Assembly (NCBI RefSeq): GCF_023546765.1
Contig: NZ_CP097484.1
Span: 6,320,001 to 6,384,000, forward strand
Direction: 5' to 3'
Length of the DNA stretch: 64,000 nt
Source of the DNA: Methylobacterium tardum
GTDB lineage: Bacteria > Pseudomonadota > Alphaproteobacteria > Rhizobiales > Beijerinckiaceae
This document shows, piece after piece, positions 1-10,553 of this stretch (position 1 is the stretch's first letter; every line of letters begins with the position of its first letter). The notes under the pieces were generated by a model. It was not told the origin of the DNA, did no database searches, and worked only from the letters and a program-made list of their open reading frames with translations. The position numbers were made by a program, and so were the translations under genes.

Positions 1-198
<198 letters not shown>

Positions 199-312
199 TT
201 CGTCCGGAACGTCTGTCTCGGCCAACAACATAGACTTAAGGCCGAAGTCAGAAAAAATCGCGTGCGGACGCCATCCGCACGCGGCATCACGGGATGCGAA
301 CAGGAGGAAACA

Positions 313-1041
313 ATGACCCAAGGACGCGTCGCCCTCGTGACGGGCGGCACCCGCGGTATCGGCGCGGCTATCTCCAAGCGGCTCAAGAACAAGGGCTACA
401 AGGTTGCCGCCAATTACGGCGGCAACGACGAGGCGGCCAACGCCTTCAAGGCCGAGACCGGCATCCCGGTCTTCAAGTTCGACGTCGGTGATCTTGCCAG
501 CTGCGAGGCCGGCATCAAGGCGATCGAGGCCGAGCTCGGCCCGGTGGACATCCTGGTCAACAACGCCGGCATCACCCGCGACGGTGCCTTCCACAAGATG
601 ACCTTCGAGAAGTGGCAGGCGGTCATCAAGACCAACCTCGACTCGATGTTCACCTGCACCCGTCCGCTGATCGAGGGCATGCGCAGCCGCAGCTTCGGCC
701 GCATCATCATCATCTCGTCGATCAACGGCCAGAAGGGTCAGGCCGGGCAGACCAACTACTCGGCCGCCAAGGCGGGCGTGATCGGCTTCGCCAAGGCGCT
801 GGCCCAGGAGAGTGCCGCCAAGGGCATCACCGTCAACGTGATCGCGCCGGGCTACATCGCCACCGAGATGGTGATGGCGGTGCCGGAGGACATCCGGAAC
901 AAGATCATCTCGGCGATCCCGACTGGCCGTCTTGGCGAGGCCGACGAGATCGCCCACGCGGTCGAGTATCTTGCCAGCGACGAGGCCGGCTTCGTCAACG
1001 GCTCGACGCTGACGATCAACGGCGGGCAGCACTTCGTCTGA
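313..1041 (+). CDS. phaB: Acetoacetyl-CoA reductase, NADPH-dependent (SDR family)
   Basis: A 242-residue short-chain dehydrogenase, the normal PhaB length. It reduces acetoacetyl-CoA to (R)-3-hydroxybutyryl-CoA for polyhydroxybutyrate synthesis. The N-terminal 'TGGTRGIG' is the Rossmann nucleotide loop, 'NNAGITRD' the structural NAG motif and 'NYSAAKAG' the catalytic Tyr/Lys pair. The start chosen is the ATG 7 bases after a strong AGGAGGAA ribosome site at 302-309; a longer in-frame reading from 262 lacks homology and a ribosome site. It lies directly behind phaA. Confidence 0.95.
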   Translation: MTQGRVALVTGGTRGIGAAISKRLKNKGYKVAANYGGNDEAANAFKAETGIPVFKFDVGDLASCEAGIKAIEAELGPVDILVNNAGITRDGAFHKMTFEKWQAVIKTNLDSMFTCTRPLIEGMRSRSFGRIIIISSINGQKGQAGQTNYSAAKAGVIGFAKALAQESAAKGITVNVIAPGYIATEMVMAVPEDIRNKIISAIPTGRLGEADEIAHAVEYLASDEAGFVNGSTLTINGGQHFV

Positions 1042-1049
1042 TTGCGACC

Positions 1050-1078
1050 GGGCGCGCCGGGTCCGGCCCGGCGCGTCC
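1050..1078 (+). terminator. GC-rich hairpin after phaB, probable terminator
   Basis: A 12-bp stem (one G-T pair) around a 5-base loop begins 8 bases after the phaB stop. There is no clear U tract behind it, only ATAAAC, so intrinsic termination is inferred from position and stem strength. Confidence 0.5.
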
Positions 1079-1235
1079 ATAAACCTGCTCCGGTTCGACG
1101 CATCGTCTCTTCGGGCGGACCTGTCCCGCCGAACCCGCTCCGTTGCACGCACGGGGCGATGACGTCCTGCGGATGAGGGTCGATCCCGGTCGGCCGGGAT
1201 GGCGCGCCCCGTGCTCATCCGCGCACGTGTGAGGA

Positions 1236-1296
1236 AATCCCTTCCCGATTCACGTTCTTCAATGTCCCGGGAAAACGGGCATTGCGGGAAGGGATT
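1236..1296. repeat. Nested inverted repeat in the phaB downstream gap
   Basis: Twelve-base perfect arms AATCCCTTCCCG (1236-1247) and CGGGAAGGGATT (1285-1296) enclose 37 bases that contain a second small hairpin (CCCG/CGGG). The rest of the 368-base gap between phaB and the lipoprotein gene (1042-1409) shows no convincing coding sequence on either strand. The element could be a structured RNA, a protein-binding site or a small repeat; the sequence alone does not decide. Confidence 0.6.
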
Positions 1297-1409
1297 GGCG
1301 CAATCGCGCGCGTGCTCTGAAACACGAACAAATCGATGCACCTCGTATAGGTCCCGTTCTGTCGCGTCGCGGATGTTCGCGCGGACAGAAAAACGAGACC
1401 GCGGGCATC

Positions 1410-1877
1410 ATGAACACCTGGTTTGACGGTAAATTCGACGTTCACCCTGTTAGCGACGATCGGAATTGTTCTTCGCGCGCCGCCGCCGTTCGGGGTGGAC
1501 TTCCAGCCGCCTTCAAGCTCGGTCTCGCAGCGGCCTGCGCGCTCGGCCTCGCCGCCTGCGTCACACCGCAGGAACGGCACGCGATGGATCAGAACCAGTG
1601 CTACGCCTTCGGGTTCGAGCCCGAGACCGACGCCTTTGCCGAGTGCATGATGGGGCTTCACCAGCAGCGCGCCGCGGCCCAGGCCAACAGCAACCTGTAC
1701 CGGCAGGCCCAACTCGCCGAGCAGAATCGCCGCCGCGAGGCCCGGCAGGATCTCTACAAGTTCGCGAGCCTTCAGCGCAGCGGCGACCCGCGCTTCCCTG
1801 TCTGCGGAGCCTCGTCCGACGGCGGCATGGATCGCCGGACCCTGACTTGGTACGGCCCGAACTGCCGCGCCCGCTGA
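1410..1877 (+). CDS. Putative lipoprotein of unknown function
   Basis: A 155-residue protein with a hydrophobic segment ending in a lipobox-like 'LGLAAC', putting the acylated Cys at about residue 50. The N-terminal stretch before it is unusually long, and no in-frame ATG, GTG or TTG lies closer, so the start is uncertain. The mature part has paired cysteines and a basic, Gln/Arg-rich middle of helical character. I do not recognise the family. The following membrane-protein gene is 21 bases downstream on the same strand. Confidence 0.72.
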   Translation: MNTWFDGKFDVHPVSDDRNCSSRAAAVRGGLPAAFKLGLAAACALGLAACVTPQERHAMDQNQCYAFGFEPETDAFAECMMGLHQQRAAAQANSNLYRQAQLAEQNRRREARQDLYKFASLQRSGDPRFPVCGASSDGGMDRRTLTWYGPNCRAR

Positions 1878-1898
1878 CCTGGTCCGAAGGAGGTTCCC

Positions 1899-2138
1899 AT
1901 GTCTGACGTGACGACGCGCGGCCCGCGCAACCCGAGCAAGATCATCTTCGTGATGACGGCCCTGTTCAGCATCGCGATCGGGTTCGGCACCCGGGACATC
2001 GCGTGGTTCATGCTGGCCGTCGTCGCCAGCGCCACCCTGCTCTGCGGGGGCTACGCCCTGGTCCGGCGGTGGCTGGGCTGGAAGCCGCTGGACGGCGACT
2101 ACCTGTTCGACCTCGTCCGGGTGATCAGCCCGCCCTGA
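1899..2138 (+). CDS. Small two-span membrane protein, function unknown
   Basis: A 79-residue protein with two hydrophobic segments (about residues 15-33 and 35-54) followed by a basic turn and a short C-terminal tail. A strong AAGGAGG ribosome site at 1887-1893 fixes the ATG start. It follows the putative lipoprotein gene closely and may be co-transcribed with it. No catalytic motif is visible. Confidence 0.75.
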   Translation: MSDVTTRGPRNPSKIIFVMTALFSIAIGFGTRDIAWFMLAVVASATLLCGGYALVRRWLGWKPLDGDYLFDLVRVISPP

Positions 2139-2257
2139 GGCGACGCCAGCCTCGGTCCGCGCGGACGATCCGCGGGGCCATCCCGGGCGGCGCGGGTCTG
2201 AACGCCACGTCGCTCCTCAATCCCTTCCCAGCACAACGCCCGGCCGCCGAGGCTACC

Positions 2258-2347
2258 ATGACGCTTGCTCTGATCATCACCGGCATCCTCATCGTGAACT
2301 TCGCGATGGCCGGTCTCTTCTCGCTCGTGGCCCTCTGGGCCGACTGA
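2258..2347 (+). CDS. Possible 29-residue single-span membrane peptide
   Basis: An ATG-started frame encodes a peptide that is almost entirely one hydrophobic helix (about residues 2-27) ending in Trp-Ala-Asp. The ribosome site is weak. Its composition resembles other tiny bacterial membrane peptides, but such frames can arise by chance in GC-rich DNA. It ends 9 bases before the convergent phosphodiesterase gene. Confidence 0.4.
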   Translation: MTLALIITGILIVNFAMAGLFSLVALWAD

Positions 2348-2356
2348 GCGGCTTCC

Positions 2357-3583
2357 CTACGGCACGCCCACGCAATTGGCGTAGAACGTCGTGGTGGCCG
2401 GCCAGTCCGAGAACACGCCCAGGACGCCAACCTGCCTGTGCAGCACGTCGAGGAGCCGCAGGATGTCGCCATCCCCGGTCACCACCGGCTTGATCGACTG
2501 GTAGTAATAGCCGCCGCCCTCCTTCAGCGGGCCCGAGCGTTCCAGCGACCAGGCGATCAGGCCGAGCCCGGCCTTCTTCGCCTCCCGGGCATAGGTCGAG
2601 GGCTCGATAGCGCCCTCCGGCCCGGGCCGGACCAGCATCCACAGCGGCGGCGCCAGGATCCGGACGCCCTTGGCCGCAAGCTCCGCCATGCCGGGGGTCC
2701 AGGTCGCCGGCTTCTCGGGGTCGAAACCCTTGGTGGTCTCGTCGCGGTCGTCGAGGAAGATCGCCTGACGGCCGAAATCCGGATCCTTCTCCAGCCAGTA
2801 GAGGATGTCGCGCAGCTGGAAGCTCTGGGGATAGACGTCGGCGGCCGGGATGCCGGCCTCCCGATACTCATCGATCAACTGCTGGGCGTACATGTCCTGG
2901 GTGTAGGTACCCTCGAACGGCATCGTGACCTGGGGTGCCTTCAGCTCGGGGGTGAACTTGCGGCCCATGCCCTTCACCAGCGCGAGGTATTCCTTGTGGG
3001 ACATCAACGTCCCGGTGCTGGCGTAGAGGTCGGTCCGCCAGCGGGGCGTCGCGTTCATGTAGGCGGACACCGTGGTGGCGTCCGGATCGGCCGCGTCCAT
3101 CTTGCCGTTGAGCGATTTGAACTCGTCGAGCGTCAGGTCGCTGGTGCAGCACTTGGCGGAGGCCTTGCGCCCGGTCGTGGGGTCCGCGGGCTGGAAGCCC
3201 TGCGTGCATTTCGCCGCGAGGTTCGGCCGGGCCAGGATGTTGGTGGTCGTGTGCAGGTCGCACTGGCTGTGGCGGCAGACGAGCTGGCGGTCCTTGGTGA
3301 AGGCGACGTCGCACTCGATGATGCCGGCGCCCATGCGGTCGGCGGCGAACAGGCCCTCGCGGGTATGCTCCGGGAACATCAGGGGTGCGCCCCGATGCGA
3401 GATCGAGAAGGTCCGGGGCGTGTAGGTGCGGTCGACCCCGCAGGCGGCGAGCGTGTCCTTCAGCGGGCCGGGCTTCAACTGATCGGCGAGGTAGAACGGC
3501 CGCGGTCCGAGCTGGGCGGCGTCTCCCGCCTGTGCCGGACCGCCCGCGAGGATCAACGCCAGCCCGGCTGCAATCGCACGCAT
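2357..3583 (-). CDS. Periplasmic glycerophosphodiester phosphodiesterase
   Basis: A 408-residue exported enzyme that hydrolyses glycerophosphodiesters to glycerol-3-phosphate and an alcohol. The start chosen gives a clean signal peptide (about 20 residues ending 'GGPAQA') behind a GGGAGAG ribosome site; a longer frame to 3634 would bury it. The family signature follows: '[13 protein letters not shown]', 'ECDVAFTKD' and 'CRHSQCD', giving the metal-binding Glu/Asp and catalytic His pair of the GDPD barrel. It is longer than cytosolic UgpQ and closer in size to periplasmic GlpQ. It stands alone, convergent with small membrane genes. Confidence 0.88.
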   Translation of the reverse strand: MRAIAAGLALILAGGPAQAGDAAQLGPRPFYLADQLKPGPLKDTLAACGVDRTYTPRTFSISHRGAPLMFPEHTREGLFAADRMGAGIIECDVAFTKDRQLVCRHSQCDLHTTTNILARPNLAAKCTQGFQPADPTTGRKASAKCCTSDLTLDEFKSLNGKMDAADPDATTVSAYMNATPRWRTDLYASTGTLMSHKEYLALVKGMGRKFTPELKAPQVTMPFEGTYTQDMYAQQLIDEYREAGIPAADVYPQSFQLRDILYWLEKDPDFGRQAIFLDDRDETTKGFDPEKPATWTPGMAELAAKGVRILAPPLWMLVRPGPEGAIEPSTYAREAKKAGLGLIAWSLERSGPLKEGGGYYYQSIKPVVTGDGDILRLLDVLHRQVGVLGVFSDWPATTTFYANCVGVP

Positions 3584-3682
3584 CACCGCTCTCCCTATCC
3601 CGGCCCGCCGGTAGGATGCCCCGATGACAGGCACATGACCGCACGTCTCGCCGATTTGGAATTCGCGTGATAGCCGCGGCCC

Positions 3683-4594
3683 ATGCGTGAAACCGCGTCA
3701 TCCCTGTCCCGCCGCACGCCACGCTCGGCCGCGACCCTCGCGGGCTTCGGCGCCATCCTGCTCTGGTCGCTGCTCGCCCTGTTCACCGCGGCCTCCGGCG
3801 TGGTGCCGCCGTTCCAGCTCGCCGCCATGACCTTCCTGGTCGGCGGCCTGTGCGGCTGCCTGCCCTGGATCGCCCGGCCGGCGCGCGCCCGTGCGCTGCT
3901 CCAGCCCTGGCCGGTCTGGCTGCTCGGCGTGGGCGGCCTGTTCGGCTACCACGCCCTCTACTTCAGCGCCCTGCGCCTCGCGCCGCCGGCCGAGGCCGGG
4001 CTGATCAACTATCTCTGGCCGCTGCTGATCGTCCTGTTCTCGGCCCGCCTGCCGGGATCGGGCGGGTTGCAGACGGGCCACCTCGCCGGTGCCGCGCTGG
4101 GGCTTGCCGGCGTCGCGGCTCTCTTTGCAGGCCGCGGCGAACTCGGCTTCGCCACGGGGGCGCTGCCGGGTTACGCGGCGGCCCTGGCGGCCGCCTTCGT
4201 CTGGGCCGGCTATTCGGTGCTCTCGGCCCGGGTCGGGACCGTTCCGACCGACGCGGTCGCGGGCTTCTGCCTCGCGACAGCCGCGTTCAGCCTCGCATGC
4301 CATCGAGCCGTCGAGGCGACAATCTGGCCGGTCGATGCGGTTCAGTGGAGCGCGGTGCTGCTGCTCGGCCTCGGACCGGTCGGCGCCGCCTTCTACCTCT
4401 GGGATATCGGCTGCAAGCGCGGCGACGTCCGGCTTCTCGGCGTCGCGGCCCACGCGGCACCGGTCCTCTCGACGCTGATCCTGGTGGCGGCCGGCTATGC
4501 CAATCCCGGCCCGGCGCTGGCGCTCGCCTGCCTGCTTATCGTGGCCGGGGCGCTCGCGGCGGTGCGGGCGTCCCGGGCCGCGCCGCGAGGCTAG
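3683..4594 (+). CDS. EamA/DMT-family transporter, ten-helix
   Basis: A 303-residue membrane protein with about ten hydrophobic segments arranged as two EamA repeats, typical of drug/metabolite exporters. Residues '[29 protein letters not shown]' are split by a loop in the manner of the first EamA domain, and the second repeat contains '[18 protein letters not shown]'. The substrate cannot be read from sequence; amino acids or metabolites are usual. It starts 99 bases from the divergent phosphodiesterase gene. Confidence 0.85.
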   Translation: MRETASSLSRRTPRSAATLAGFGAILLWSLLALFTAASGVVPPFQLAAMTFLVGGLCGCLPWIARPARARALLQPWPVWLLGVGGLFGYHALYFSALRLAPPAEAGLINYLWPLLIVLFSARLPGSGGLQTGHLAGAALGLAGVAALFAGRGELGFATGALPGYAAALAAAFVWAGYSVLSARVGTVPTDAVAGFCLATAAFSLACHRAVEATIWPVDAVQWSAVLLLGLGPVGAAFYLWDIGCKRGDVRLLGVAAHAAPVLSTLILVAAGYANPGPALALACLLIVAGALAAVRASRAAPRG

Positions 4595-4745
4595 CATCCG
4601 TTGCCGAGAGGTCGGGTTGGCCCGGTGACCTCCGGACGGCTACCGGGGCCGATCACCGACCCTCGCTGAGCCATAGACTCAGCCGCGACCGACCTGCACG
4701 CGAGGAGGCGTGGTCATCGGGATCGCACGAGACCGATACATCATC

Positions 4746-4821
4746 TGGTGGGCGGTGACGGGCTCGAACCGCCGACCCTCTCCGTGTAAAGGAGACGCTC
4801 TACCAACTGAGCTAACCGCCC
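4746..4821 (-). tRNA. tRNA-Val (anticodon UAC)
   Basis: A full cloverleaf on the minus strand: acceptor GGGCGGT pairs with ACCGCCC, the discriminator is A and CCA is encoded. The anticodon arm TCTCC/GGAGA encloses loop TTTACAC, giving anticodon UAC for valine. The T loop reads TTCGAGC. It is 76 bases including CCA. Confidence 0.95.
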
Positions 4822-4892
4822 GGACGGCGACCGTTACGGCATGGCGCCGGTTCGGTGCAAGGTCCACATCCCGGATCCGCGTCAGGAATCCA

Positions 4893-5603
4893 TCAGCCGC
4901 GCCGCCAGAGCCGGTGCCGGCCGACGCTCTCGACGGGGTCCGGCCTGGACAAGGCCGGCTCGGATCCGCCCGCCGCTGCCAGAACCGCCCGGGTCCCGGC
5001 CTCAACCGAGCAGATGAGCGGGACGGGGATCTGCGGGGCGATCCGCGCCGCCAGCCCAGCGAGACCGGCACCGCCCAGGATGACCGTCTCGGATCCCGAC
5101 GCCACGCAGGCCCGGCCGGCCTCGACCAGCATCGCCAGCGCCGAGTCCGGGTCGCTGGCGATGGTGCCGCCGCTCGGAGCCACGGTTCGGAGCGCCGCCA
5201 GGGCGTCGGACAGACCGAGCGCCGCCACGAACTCTCGCAGCATCGGTTCCCAGGCCGCGCCGCCGGTGACGATGCCGAAGCGGCCCCGCGCGGCGGCCTC
5301 GCGGCAGGCGGCCTCCGCCATGCCGATCACCGGTACCCGTGACAGCTCCCGCAGCGCCAGCAATCCGGGATCGCCGAAGCAGGCCAGATAGATGGCGTCG
5401 CAGTCGGCTCCGTGCTCCGCCAGGGCGTCGAGCGCGGCGTGGCCTGCGATCGCCGCGGCGGCCCGGCTCGCGATGTAGCGGGCCCCGAAGCGGCCGGTGA
5501 CGGCGCGCAACTCCGCCCGGCCGTCGAACTGCGTGCGGACATGGCGGGCGACGAGATCGGTGACGTGCGCGCTGGTGTTCGGGTTGATCAGCAGGATGCG
5601 CAT
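4893..5603 (-). CDS. Asp/Glu/hydantoin racemase-family protein with one catalytic Cys replaced
   Basis: A 236-residue protein of the cysteine-dependent racemase superfamily. It opens with 'MRILLINPNTS', the family's phosphate/carboxylate loop, and has the first catalytic cysteine in 'YLACFGDPG'. The second, normally in a 'GCAG' motif, is read here as 'ILGGAGL' (Gly, codon GGC). That is expected to abolish two-base racemisation; single-Cys relatives include decarboxylase-like enzymes. The ATG at 5603 follows GGAGGTCGG; upstream in-frame sequence overlaps the lon terminator and is not coding-like. It lies directly downstream of lon but beyond a strong terminator. Confidence 0.78.
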   Translation of the reverse strand: MRILLINPNTSAHVTDLVARHVRTQFDGRAELRAVTGRFGARYIASRAAAAIAGHAALDALAEHGADCDAIYLACFGDPGLLALRELSRVPVIGMAEAACREAAARGRFGIVTGGAAWEPMLREFVAALGLSDALAALRTVAPSGGTIASDPDSALAMLVEAGRACVASGSETVILGGAGLAGLAARIAPQIPVPLICSVEAGTRAVLAAAGGSEPALSRPDPVESVGRHRLWRRG

Positions 5604-5619
5604 CCGACCTCCGTGCATG

Positions 5620-5653
5620 AAAAAGCCCCCGGCGCGCGAAGCTCCGGGGGCTT
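5620..5653 (-). terminator. Rho-independent terminator of lon
   Basis: On the minus strand a 10-bp perfect stem AAGCCCCCGG/CCGGGGGCTT with an 11-base loop is followed by five Ts. It lies 20 bases after the lon stop, between lon and the racemase gene, so the latter probably needs its own promoter. Confidence 0.88.
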
Positions 5654-5673
5654 GTCTCATTCGACCCGATGGA

Positions 5674-8100
5674 TCAGTGCGCCACGAAGGCGGCACCGTC
5701 CTCCTCGGTCCGGGCGGGCTTGGCCACCGGCAGCGGCTCTTCCCACTCGATCGCCTCGGGCTGGCGGACCAGCGCCTTTTCCAGCACCTGGTCCATCCGC
5801 GAGACCGGGATGATCTCAAGGCCGTTCTTCACGCTGTCGGGCACCTCGGCGATGTCCTTGGCGTTCTCCTCGGGGATCAGCACCGTCTTGATGCCGCCGC
5901 GCAGCGCGGCGAGCAGCTTCTCCTTCAGGCCGCCGATCGGCAGAACCCGACCGCGGAGCGTCACCTCGCCGGTCATCGCGACGTCGCGACGGACCGGGAT
6001 CCCGGTCAGCGTCGAGATGATCGCGGTGGCCATGGCGATGCCGGCCGACGGACCGTCCTTCGGGGTCGCCCCCTCCGGAACGTGGACGTGGATGTCGCGG
6101 CGCTCGAAGAGCGGCGGCTCGATGCCGAAGTCCAGGGCCCGGGAGCGGACGTAGCTCGCCGCCGCCGAGATCGACTCCTTCATCACGTCCTTCAGGTTAC
6201 CGGTGACCGTCATCTTGCCCTTGCCGGGCATCATGACGCCTTCGATCGTCAGCAACTCGCCGCCGACCTCGGTCCAGGCCAGACCCGTGACCACACCGAC
6301 CTGATCGTCCGCATCGATCTCGCCGTAGCGGAACTTCGGCGGGCCGAGGAAGACCGGAAGGGTTTCCGGGGTCACCGCGACCGACTTGGTCTTGGTGATC
6401 AGGATCTCCTTCACCGCCTTGCGGATCAGGTTGGACAGCTCGCGCTCCAGGTTGCGGACGCCGGCCTCCCGCGTGTAGCGGCGGACCAGCATCATCAGCC
6501 CGTCGGCGTCGATCGACCACTCGTGCGTCCCGAGCCCATGCTTCTTCAGGGCGTTCGGGATCAGGTGCTTGCGCGCGATCTCGACCTTCTCCTCCTCGGT
6601 GTACCCGGCGATGCGGATCACCTCCATCCGGTCCATGAGCGGGCCCGGGATGTTGAGGGTGTTGGCCGTGGTCACGAACATCACGTTCGAGAGGTCGTAA
6701 TCCACCTCCAGGTAGTGGTCGTTGAAGGTGCTGTTCTGCTCAGGGTCGAGCACCTCGAGGAGCGCCGCCGACGGATCGCCGCGGAAATCCATGCCCATCT
6801 TGTCGATCTCGTCGAGCAGGATGAGCGGGTTCGAGGTCTTGGCCTTGCGCATCGACTGCACGATCTTGCCGGGCATCGAGCCGATATAGGTCCGGCGGTG
6901 ACCGCGGATCTCGGCCTCGTCACGCACGCCGCCGAGCGACATCCGGACGAACTCGCGACCCGTCGCCTTGGCGATGGACTTGCCGAGCGAGGTCTTGCCG
7001 ACGCCGGGTGGGCCGACGAGGCACAGGATCGGGCCGGTGAGCTTGTTGGCGCGCTGCTGCACCGCCAGGTACTCGACGATCCGCTCCTTGACCTTGTCGA
7101 GGCCGAAATGGTCCTCGTCGAGCAGCGCCTGGGCGCCGAGCAGGTCCTTCTTGATCTTCGAGCGCTTGCCCCACGGGATGCCGAGCATCCAGTCGAGGTA
7201 GTTGCGCACGACGGTCGCCTCGGCCGACATCGGCGACATCTGGCGCAGCTTCTTCAGCTCGGCCGTCGCCTTGTCACGGGCTTCCTTGGTGAACTTGGTC
7301 TTCTCGATCTTCTCCTCGAGCTCGGCCAGTTCGTCGCGGCCATCCTCGGAGTCGCCCAGCTCCTTCTGGATCGCCTTCATCTGCTCGTTCAGGTAGTACT
7401 CGCGCTGGGTCTTCTCCATCTGCCGCTTGACGCGGGTCCGGATGCGCTTCTCCACCTGGAGCACGGAGATCTCGCTCTCCATCAGCGACAGCACGCGCTC
7501 GAGGCGCTGCGCCACCGTGGGCGTCTCCAGGATGCCCTGCTTGTCGGAGATCTTGACGAGCAGGTGCGAGCCGATCGTGTCGGCGAGCTTGGACGGCTCG
7601 TCGATCTGGGTCACGGCGGAGACAACCTCGGGCGAGATCTTCTTGTTCAGCTTGACGTAGTTCTCGAACTCCGAGAGCACGGAGCGCGCGAGCGCTTCGG
7701 CCTCGACGCGATCGCCGAGCTCGTCGTGCAGGGCTTCAGCGGTGGCCTCGTAATACTCGTCCGAGCGGGTGAAGCCCGTGACCTTCGCGCGGCCGACGCC
7801 CTCGACCAGCACCTTCACGGTGCCGTCGGGCAGCTTCAGGAGCTGGAGCACCGAGGCGAGGGTACCGATCTTGTAGATCGCATCGGTCGCCGGATCGTCG
7901 TCGCCCGCGTTGATCTGGGTGGCGAGCAGGATATGGCGATCGGTGCGGACCGCCTCCTCGAGGGCGCGGATCGACTTCTCGCGGCCCACGAACAGGGGCA
8001 CGATCATGTGCGGGAAGACGACGATGTCGCGCAGGGGGAGGACGGCGTAGGAGCCCGTCGAACCCGGGACCACCGGCTGGCGCGATTTCGACTGTGACAT
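5674..8100 (-). CDS. lon: ATP-dependent protease Lon
   Basis: An 808-residue LonA protease, full length. The N-terminal substrate-binding domain starts '[16 protein letters not shown]', the AAA+ domain has Walker A 'GPPGVGKT' and a Walker B ending 'LLDEIDKMG', and the C-terminal peptidase carries the Ser in '[10 protein letters not shown]' and the Lys in '[10 protein letters not shown]'. It degrades misfolded and regulatory cytosolic proteins. It is the last gene of the minus-strand run tig-clpP-clpX-lon and is separated from clpX by 246 bases, enough for its own promoter. Confidence 0.98.
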   Translation of the reverse strand: MSQSKSRQPVVPGSTGSYAVLPLRDIVVFPHMIVPLFVGREKSIRALEEAVRTDRHILLATQINAGDDDPATDAIYKIGTLASVLQLLKLPDGTVKVLVEGVGRAKVTGFTRSDEYYEATAEALHDELGDRVEAEALARSVLSEFENYVKLNKKISPEVVSAVTQIDEPSKLADTIGSHLLVKISDKQGILETPTVAQRLERVLSLMESEISVLQVEKRIRTRVKRQMEKTQREYYLNEQMKAIQKELGDSEDGRDELAELEEKIEKTKFTKEARDKATAELKKLRQMSPMSAEATVVRNYLDWMLGIPWGKRSKIKKDLLGAQALLDEDHFGLDKVKERIVEYLAVQQRANKLTGPILCLVGPPGVGKTSLGKSIAKATGREFVRMSLGGVRDEAEIRGHRRTYIGSMPGKIVQSMRKAKTSNPLILLDEIDKMGMDFRGDPSAALLEVLDPEQNSTFNDHYLEVDYDLSNVMFVTTANTLNIPGPLMDRMEVIRIAGYTEEEKVEIARKHLIPNALKKHGLGTHEWSIDADGLMMLVRRYTREAGVRNLERELSNLIRKAVKEILITKTKSVAVTPETLPVFLGPPKFRYGEIDADDQVGVVTGLAWTEVGGELLTIEGVMMPGKGKMTVTGNLKDVMKESISAAASYVRSRALDFGIEPPLFERRDIHVHVPEGATPKDGPSAGIAMATAIISTLTGIPVRRDVAMTGEVTLRGRVLPIGGLKEKLLAALRGGIKTVLIPEENAKDIAEVPDSVKNGLEIIPVSRMDQVLEKALVRQPEAIEWEEPLPVAKPARTEEDGAAFVAH

Positions 8101-8302
8101 GCTGACTTCCTCTCAGGACGCCCGGGTTCGGCGCCTCCATGCATGGAGCGCGCCTACAGCCAGGGGCCGACCGGGCCGCGAGGGTCGGATTTCGCTAACT
8201 TTGCGGCTGGCGACGCGGACCGAACCTCGAAGGAGCGTGCGGCCACCGCGCTGAGCCTGAGGTGGCTGCGGGGGGCAGCGTTTTCAAGATGTTCCCCGCA
8301 GC

Positions 8303-8324
8303 GCGCCCGGCCGGAGCCGGGCGC
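8303..8324 (-). other. Perfect GC hairpin between clpX and lon
   Basis: Nine-base arms GCGCCCGGC/GCCGGGCGC around a 4-base loop lie 22 bases after the clpX stop. No T run follows on the minus strand, so it may attenuate transcription or stabilise the clpX mRNA end rather than terminate fully. The remaining 180 bases up to lon probably hold the lon promoter, but I cannot pick out a clear heat-shock box. Confidence 0.45.
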
Positions 8325-8346
8325 TTAATGCAACCCTACCAAGCGC

Positions 8347-9618
8347 TTAGGCGCTGACGCTGGCGGGCGCGTCCTTGTTGCGGTCGCCGTGGATGTAGAG
8401 CGGGCGCGACTTGCCCTCGACCACCTCCGGACCGATCACAACCTGCTCCACGGACTCGAGGCCCGGCAGGTCGTACATCGTGTCGAGCAGGATCGTCTCC
8501 AGGATCGAGCGCAGGCCGCGAGCGCCGGTCTTCCGCTCGATCGCCTTGCGGGCGACCAGCGACAGCGCCTCGTCCTGGAAGGTCAGGTCGACATTCTCCA
8601 TCTCGAACAGCCGCTGATACTGCTTAACCAGGGCGTTCTTCGGCTCCTGCAGGATCTTCTTCAGCGCGGCCTCGTCGAGATCCTCGAGGGTCGCCAGGAC
8701 CGGCAGACGGCCGACGAACTCCGGGATGAGGCCGAACTTCAGCAGGTCCTCCGGCTCGACCGAGCGGAAGATCTCGCCGGTGCGGCGGTCATCCGGGGCC
8801 TGCACGGTCGCGCCGAAGCCGATCGAGGTGCCCTTGCCGCGCTGGGAGATGATCCGCTCCAGCCCCGCGAAGGCGCCGCCGCAGATGAACAGGATGTTGG
8901 TGGTGTCGACCTGCAGGAATTCCTGCTGCGGGTGCTTCCGGCCGCCCTGCGGCGGGACGGAGGCGACCGTGCCCTCCATGATCTTCAGGAGCGCCTGCTG
9001 CACGCCCTCGCCCGACACGTCGCGGGTGATCGACGGGTTGTCGGACTTGCGGGAGATCTTATCGATCTCGTCGATGTAGACGATGCCGCGCTGCGCCCGC
9101 TCGACGTTGTAGTCCGAGGCCTGGAGCAGCTTGAGGATGATGTTCTCGACGTCCTCACCGACATAGCCGGCCTCGGTCAGCGTCGTGGCGTCCGCCATGG
9201 TGAACGGCACGTCGAGGATCCGGGCGAGCGTCTGCGCGAGCAGGGTCTTGCCCGAGCCGGTCGGCCCGATCAGCATGATGTTGGACTTGGCCAGCTCGAC
9301 GTCGTTGTGCTTCGTCGCGTGGGCGAGCCGCTTGTAGTGGTTGTGCACCGCGACCGAGAGAACCTTCTTGGCGAAGTCCTGGCCGATGACGTAGTCGCCG
9401 AGGACGCGGCGGATTTCTTTCGGGGTCGGCACGCCGTCGCGGCTCTTCACCAGCGAGGATTTCGACTCCTCGCGGATGATGTCCATGCACAGCTCGACGC
9501 ACTCGTCGCAGATGAACACCGTCGGGCCGGCGATCAGCTTGCGGACCTCGTGCTGGCTCTTGCCGCAGAACGAGCAATACAGCGTGCTCTTCGAGTCGTT
9601 GCCGCCAGTCTTGCTCAT
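8347..9618 (-). CDS. clpX: ATP-dependent Clp protease ATP-binding subunit ClpX
   Basis: A 423-residue AAA+ unfoldase, normal length. The N-terminal zinc-binding domain has the four cysteines in 'YCSFCGKS' and '[10 protein letters not shown]'. The motor has Walker A 'GPTGSGKT', Walker B 'YIDEIDKI' and the pore loop '[13 protein letters not shown]'. The '[14 protein letters not shown]' segment includes the IGF-type loop that docks on ClpP. It delivers unfolded substrates to ClpP, encoded 184 bases upstream. Confidence 0.98.
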   Translation of the reverse strand: MSKTGGNDSKSTLYCSFCGKSQHEVRKLIAGPTVFICDECVELCMDIIREESKSSLVKSRDGVPTPKEIRRVLGDYVIGQDFAKKVLSVAVHNHYKRLAHATKHNDVELAKSNIMLIGPTGSGKTLLAQTLARILDVPFTMADATTLTEAGYVGEDVENIILKLLQASDYNVERAQRGIVYIDEIDKISRKSDNPSITRDVSGEGVQQALLKIMEGTVASVPPQGGRKHPQQEFLQVDTTNILFICGGAFAGLERIISQRGKGTSIGFGATVQAPDDRRTGEIFRSVEPEDLLKFGLIPEFVGRLPVLATLEDLDEAALKKILQEPKNALVKQYQRLFEMENVDLTFQDEALSLVARKAIERKTGARGLRSILETILLDTMYDLPGLESVEQVVIGPEVVEGKSRPLYIHGDRNKDAPASVSA

Positions 9619-9802
9619 ATCGGTCTCCGATTCCTCGCATCCGCAGCCGGCTAGGGGCGGACGCGCATCGCATGAATGTAGGGGGCCCGTTTAAAGAAAC
9701 AGTGTGCTGCGCGCGTTTGACCGAAGGGCCCAATCTCGGATGCAAACACGCTGCCGCGGCGGGATCAAGGCCGCGCCGCGGCGGTCAGGCGCCGCATGCC
9801 GC

Positions 9803-10429
9803 TCAGGCGGCGGCCGGCTCGGGACGCTTCTCGATCACCTCGTCGATGAGCCCGAACTCCTTGGCCGCGTCGGCGGTCATGAAGTTGTCGCGCTCCAAAG
9901 CCGTGTGGATCGTGTCGTAGTCGCGGCCCGTGTGCTTCACGTAGATCTCGTTCAGGCGCCGCTTCAGCGCCTCGATCTCGCGGGCGTGGATCAGGATGTC
10001 GGTCGCCTGACCCTGGAAGCCGCCCGACGGCTGGTGGACCATGATCCGGGCGTTCGGCAGGGCGAAGCGGTGGCCTGGCTCTCCGGCGGTCAGCAGCAGC
10101 GAGCCCATCGAGGCGGCCTGGCCGACGCAGAGGGTCGTCACCGGGCAGCGGATGAACTGCATCGTGTCGTAAATCGACAGGCCCGAGGTGACCACGCCGC
10201 CGGGGGAGTTGATGTAGAAGGAAATTTCCTTCTTCGGGTTCTCCGCCTCGAGGAACAGCAGCTGCGCCACGATCAGCGACGCACCATAATCCTCCACGGG
10301 GCCGGTGAGGAAGATGATGCGCTCGCGCAGCAGGCGGGAGTAGATGTCGAAGGCGCGCTCGCCGCGGCTCGATTGCTCGGCGACCATCGGCACGAGCGCG
10401 TTGTTGTAGACGTCGATCGGATCTCTCAT
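9803..10429 (-). CDS. clpP: ATP-dependent Clp protease proteolytic subunit ClpP
   Basis: A 208-residue serine peptidase that assembles into the double-heptamer Clp chamber. The catalytic Ser is in 'GQAASMGS', the His in 'IMVHQPSGG' and the Asp in the '[11 protein letters not shown]' segment. '[12 protein letters not shown]' is the oxyanion/handle region. It sits between tig and clpX, the classic order, which couples it to ClpX. Confidence 0.98.
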   Translation of the reverse strand: MRDPIDVYNNALVPMVAEQSSRGERAFDIYSRLLRERIIFLTGPVEDYGASLIVAQLLFLEAENPKKEISFYINSPGGVVTSGLSIYDTMQFIRCPVTTLCVGQAASMGSLLLTAGEPGHRFALPNARIMVHQPSGGFQGQATDILIHAREIEALKRRLNEIYVKHTGRDYDTIHTALERDNFMTADAAKEFGLIDEVIEKRPEPAAA

Positions 10430-10553
10430 CTCGTCCTGCCCAAGTGAGGCCCGGAGCTGCCGCGAATCAGGGCAGCCCCGGACATGTCAGCGAACACCGG
10501 CGATGCTTAACCATCGCCTAACCCTTGCCCGCCGTCCTGGGACAGAGCGGGAC

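Noticed and set aside
5497..8097. Very long open frame opposite lon
   Set aside because: It is the GC-rich mirror of lon, with Asp/Arg/His-rich non-globular composition. lon itself is certain. Similar mirrors of clpX, tig and czcA were dismissed for the same reason.
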